DNA of 10,048 bases from Acanthamoeba lenticulata (taxonomy: Eukaryota; Discosea; Longamoebia; Acanthamoebidae). Below the pieces are notes generated by a model. It ran no database searches, was not told where the DNA came from, and worked only from the letters and a program-made list of their open reading frames with translations. The position numbers were made by a program, and so were the translations under genes. The DNA is taken from NCBI GenBank assembly GCA_002179805.1, contig NAVB01001058.1:1-10048 (forward strand), in the 5' to 3' direction. Shown one piece after another: positions 7,401-10,048 of the stretch (position 1 is the first letter of the stretch; every line of letters starts with the position of its first letter).

Positions 7401-10048
7401 GGTGAGGTTCTACACGTCGGGCCTGCGCAAGGTCCTCAGCGACCCGACCGTGTGCCCGCCAGAGCTGTTCCTCCGAACCGGACGTGCGATGCTCGACCTC
7501 CTGCCCTACGAAGGTGCCATGGACTTCATCCTGCAGCTCATCAAGAAGGAGGAGCTCAACCACAACTACGACATCAACATCTTCCGCGTACGTCATCCCC
7601 TCTTTTCCATCATAGGCTCGACGTTGACGTTTTCTATAAACGGGTGGGGTGGTTGGGGGAAACAGTCCTTCCAGGACAAGATGAACGGGCTCATCAACCA
7701 GTACGTGCTGGAGGAGGGCGCGGCCCTCAGCGACAGCTCCGACACGATCCCCCTCCGCCGCCAGCTCTCTGCCCGCGGCACTGGTATCCTCCACTCAACT
7801 GCCCACTACCCTGGCATCCTGCCTCGCGAGGCTGACATGGCGGCTTTTGGGGCGAATTCGCGTGGCAGGTGTGGCGGCCCTCTGCCCGCCGGTGTGGAAG
7901 TCATTGCGACACGAGGTTGATGGAATTCTCGTTGTGGAGAACCTGTTCCTGGTGCTCTATAGCCAGCTGCGCACGACCCTCAAGGCCGTCGAGGGCACGC
8001 CCTCCACGACCGAGGCCGGCGCGGCGAGCGCGGTGCAGTTGGCCATCCCCATCCGCCTGGTCCGCGACGCCATCGAGGTCTGCCGCAAGCTGCAGAAGCA
8101 CCTCCAGGAGAAGCCCTCTCTGCCTCGCCACTATGCCACCAAGCTGGAGCGCAATCTGGGCGCCACCTTTGGCGCCATCAGCGGCGCCATCGAGGTCCTG
8201 CGCCAGCTCTTTGCCCACCTCCGCAACACCGCCGCGGTACTCCCCATTTCCCCCTTTCTCAATGGCACGCGGGTGGCTGTGCTGACCTACGGCTTGTGCT
8301 GTGGTTCCCCGGTGGTCGCAGAGCATGGATTCAGCGGGCAAAGACAAGGACAAGGACAAGGAGATCAGGTCGGTGCTGCCCAAGCTCGTGGCCAAGTACA
8401 TTGTCGCCCCCAAGGACAAGCAGGTGGCCGACGATGAGGACCTGAAGGATCTGCCCGACTCGACCGCCGCTTCTGAAGGCCATGCCGAGCACCAGGAAAA
8501 GGGCGCCGAGGAGAAGCAAAAGGAGGTCGACACGCAGGAGCAGGAGCAGCAGGCCGACGGAGTCGAGGAGAAGGGCGCTGAGTGGAAGTGGCTCGCCACC
8601 CTGTTGGAGGAGACCTACTCATCGATCGTGGGTGTGAGCGACAAGATCCTCAACTCGTCCAACTTCATCAAGCCCGACGCGGCCATCAACATCACACCGC
8701 TCTCCACGCCCAGCGCGGCCCTGGCGCCGTCCTCGTCATCATCCACGCCCATCGCAGGCACCCCGGCGGGCAAGCCCTTCGTCTCCCTCACGCCGGCCTC
8801 GGGCGCCTCTGCCCCGACCTCGCCCTCCCTGCGTGCCGGTGGTACGGACCCGTCTAGCCCACCGCCGCCCTCCCCGTCGAGCTTGTGCGCTAATGCCTCT
8901 GTGCGCGTGTTCTCTCCTCCACACATACACAGACGCGCAGCCGGCCTGGAAGCAGCGCGCGGATGTCGTGCGCGCCGAGCTGGCGGCAGCGGCCTCAGTC
9001 CGGTCGAAGCTGCTCGAGGCCGAGGTCCTCGCTCAGGTACGGCACGATCGTGCAATGACATCACGCGCATGAGGTTGAACGATCTGAACTTGGCGTATGT
9101 GTGGTGTGTACGTGCGCCGGATTGAGCAGGAGCGATTGGTGAAGCTGAACCTGCAGGAGAACGAGATCAAGGAGCACATCTCGCGCTACAACGTCCTCCA
9201 GATGCATCTGACTGCTCTGCAGAAGAAGGAGGCCGAGCTCTCCGAGAAGATGGAGAAGCAGACTGCCGAGCACGTCTCGCAGGAGAAAGTGCGTGCCGCT
9301 GTCTCCACATCCCTCCTCCCCCCCCCCAAAACACAATTGGTCACAAGGGAGCGCGTACTCATGCGGGTGTGGTCGCTTGATGGCACACAGATGTACGAGG
9401 ATGCGATGGAGACCATCCAGAAGGAGAACGAGCAGCTGCGGCAGCAGATCCGTTCCCTCCGCTCCGAGATTCGACACCTCGGTACTCCCCTCCTCCGGAG
9501 CCCATCTGAGTACGTCCTCTCTGACGAGGTGCTGCTCTTGTTGGTGGAACAACAGAAAACGCCAAGAAGGAAGCCGAGGAGCAGCGCTCAGAGTTGCCGT
9601 CGCTCGAGTTCGTGTCGGCGGAAATCAAGGCGCTCAAGCGAGCCCTCGTCCTCCTGCGGCGACAGAACAGCGAGCTCCTCGCGCGCGAGGGTCAGAAGAG
9701 GCTCCGCGCGCTGCTTCCCCCGCTCGCCGACGCCGAGGCCCGGTATACTCTCCGCCCCTCCGGCAACTCCTCGCGTTCCGCCGCTGACGACGAGCGCTTT
9801 TTGCCACGGGTGAGCGCAGCTGCGCCGCCTACTTCTCGCCGCTGCAGCAGCAGTTGCAGCAGGACCAGGACGCCGAAGAGGACCACCCTAGCGTTGCCAC
9901 CGGTGGGCAGGCCAAGAAGAGTACCACGATCACGACGCTGCACAAGCACAACGCCGAGGCTCAGCAGTTCCTTCACCAGCTCCAGTCCTTCAAGGCCGCG
10001 AGCAAGGTCTCTCCCCAAGCCCTTTCCCTCTCCACGAGGGTTGCCGGG
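4462..10048 (+). CDS. DCTN1: Dynactin subunit 1 (p150-Glued), 3' end beyond window
   Basis: This is the shoulder/arm subunit of dynactin, which binds dynein intermediate chain and microtubules and makes dynein processive. Exons read 4462-4621, 4723-4808, 4871-5395, 5467-5595, 5697-5868, 5953-6389, 6470-6581, 6689-6909, 6996-7307, 7402-7587, 7666-7783, 7869-8236, 8322-8841, 8933-9036, 9130-9288, 9391-9481, 9556-9742 and 9820-10006. That is 1358 codons with every phase matching. In order: CAP-Gly (18-82), Ser/Pro/Ala linker (83-257), coiled coil 1 (about 258-614) with LDKELAEEKAESL and an Asp-rich insert at 373-397, the intercoil region (615-942, LLTLDRLVFKAKLLMGHLQS), a charged and then Ser/Thr/Pro insert (943-1116), coiled coil 2 (about 1117-1235) and a conserved C-terminal part (KALKRALVLLRRQNSELL). 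The animal protein, as I recall, is about 1280 residues; perhaps 100 residues remain outside. In-frame codons extend upstream to an ATG at 4360, but 4462 is preferred because MSSP leads into the CAP-Gly domain. The family call is firm; some acceptors are ambiguous by three bases. Confidence 0.92.
4513..4808 (+). other. CAP-Gly domain of dynactin with altered GKNDG motif
   Basis: CAP-Gly domains bind the C-terminal EEY/F tails of tubulin, EB proteins and CLIP-170. Visible are GSRVEV, a GRGTVRFMGAV strand, NWVGIELDSP and, after the intron at 4622-4722, GVRYFKC and HGLFVTKDKV. The glycine framework is intact. The usual GKNDG motif reads GNHDG here (residues 55-59; 4724-4738), so the tail-contacting Lys and Asn are Asn and His. 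Otherwise the domain looks functional. Confidence 0.88.
4871..5395 (+). other. Ser/Pro/Ala-rich linker exon of dynactin
   Basis: Exon 3 encodes 175 residues with almost no hydrophobic core, rich in Ser, Pro, Ala and Thr. A short basic start (LLLKKVTKPAAGSLAVK) and a central charged stretch (KEKGVKEEEEEPLPKP) break the pattern. In animals the region between CAP-Gly and coiled coil 1 is a basic, phospho-regulated microtubule-binding linker, and this exon is its positional equivalent. It is low complexity and probably disordered. Confidence 0.75.
5997..6071 (+). repeat. Asp-rich insert in dynactin coiled coil 1
   Basis: Twenty-five codons (residues 373-397) hold 19 acidic residues, mostly Asp from GAC/GAT repeats, with core LDDDDEDDEGSDDDEG. 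It falls between the heptads that end AESLEKKLERIKIKFK and those that begin NLQIQRLTDALMKLKDL. That is the position of the short hinge between the CC1A and CC1B helices of animal p150. Trinucleotide slippage is a likely origin. Confidence 0.85.
8340..8363 (+). repeat. Short GACAAG tandem repeat (Lys-Asp codons)
   Basis: Three GAC-AAG units in a row, flanked by AAA and GAG, encode KDKDKDKE near the start of dynactin exon 13. The repeat opens the charged insert between the intercoil region and coiled coil 2, and it is a simple site for length variation. Confidence 0.8.

Noticed and set aside
7634..7640. TATAAA-like sequence as an internal promoter
   Set aside because: It lies inside a 78-nt dynactin intron with coding exons continuing on both sides; no second gene starts after it.
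7901..8599. Minus-strand open frame opposite dynactin exons 12-13
   Set aside because: It crosses a well-supported intron and has no recognisable domain.
9482..9813. Continuation of the open frame past 9481 as dynactin coding sequence
   Set aside because: That frame becomes Arg/Ser-rich with no coiled-coil pattern; the shifted frame after the 9556 acceptor gives KKEAEEQRSELPSLEF and family-like sequence.
1..10048. Defence system, mobile element, CRISPR array, tRNA or viral insertion
   Set aside because: No spaced repeats, terminal repeats, transposase or viral motifs are seen; the space is filled by four ordinary eukaryotic genes.

Overview
The window is nuclear DNA from a eukaryote. The sequence is GC-rich, the genes are packed tightly, and every gene is cut by many short spliceosomal introns. 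All internal introns I could place are about 61 to 107 nt long. The gene set, the compactness and the style of the splice sites (donors such as GTACGN and GTGCGN, C/T-rich acceptor tracts) suggest an amoebozoan, most likely Acanthamoeba or a close relative. That lineage call is inference from style and recall, not from a search. I see no prokaryotic operon, mobile element, CRISPR array, tRNA or rRNA.

There are four protein-coding genes, two of them cut by the window edges. (1) 56-1146, plus strand: the 3' six exons of a calmodulin-dependent protein kinase of the CaMKI type, from the catalytic PEN motif to the stop. (2) 1359-2712, minus strand: a complete three-exon gene for a 400-residue protein with an N-terminal zinc ribbon, a Pro/Thr/Ala linker and four LIM domains. 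It converges on the kinase gene, with 212 bp between the stops. (3) 2876-4312, plus strand: a complete seven-exon gene for a Trm9-type tRNA wobble-uridine methyltransferase, divergent from the LIM gene across 163 bp. (4) 4462 to beyond the window end, plus strand: eighteen exons of the large dynactin subunit p150-Glued (DCTN1). They run from the CAP-Gly domain through coiled coil 1, the intercoil region and coiled coil 2, and end close to the C terminus.

The four genes do not form a known pathway. Dynactin drives minus-end microtubule transport, LIM proteins usually work at the actin cytoskeleton, the kinase is a Ca2+ effector and Trm9 acts on tRNA. Their closeness looks like ordinary genome compaction.

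I found no undescribed multi-gene system. The notable points are changes inside known families: an altered GKNDG tubulin-tail motif in the dynactin CAP-Gly domain, an Asp-rich insert at the hinge of coiled coil 1, a kinase activation loop that lacks the CaMKK-type threonine, a probable GC-AG intron in the Trm9 gene, three dynactin introns that are multiples of three with no in-frame stop, and very short shared intergenic spaces. Exon models were built by hand from reading frame, phase and protein-family fit. All four close to whole codons, but none has transcript support here.
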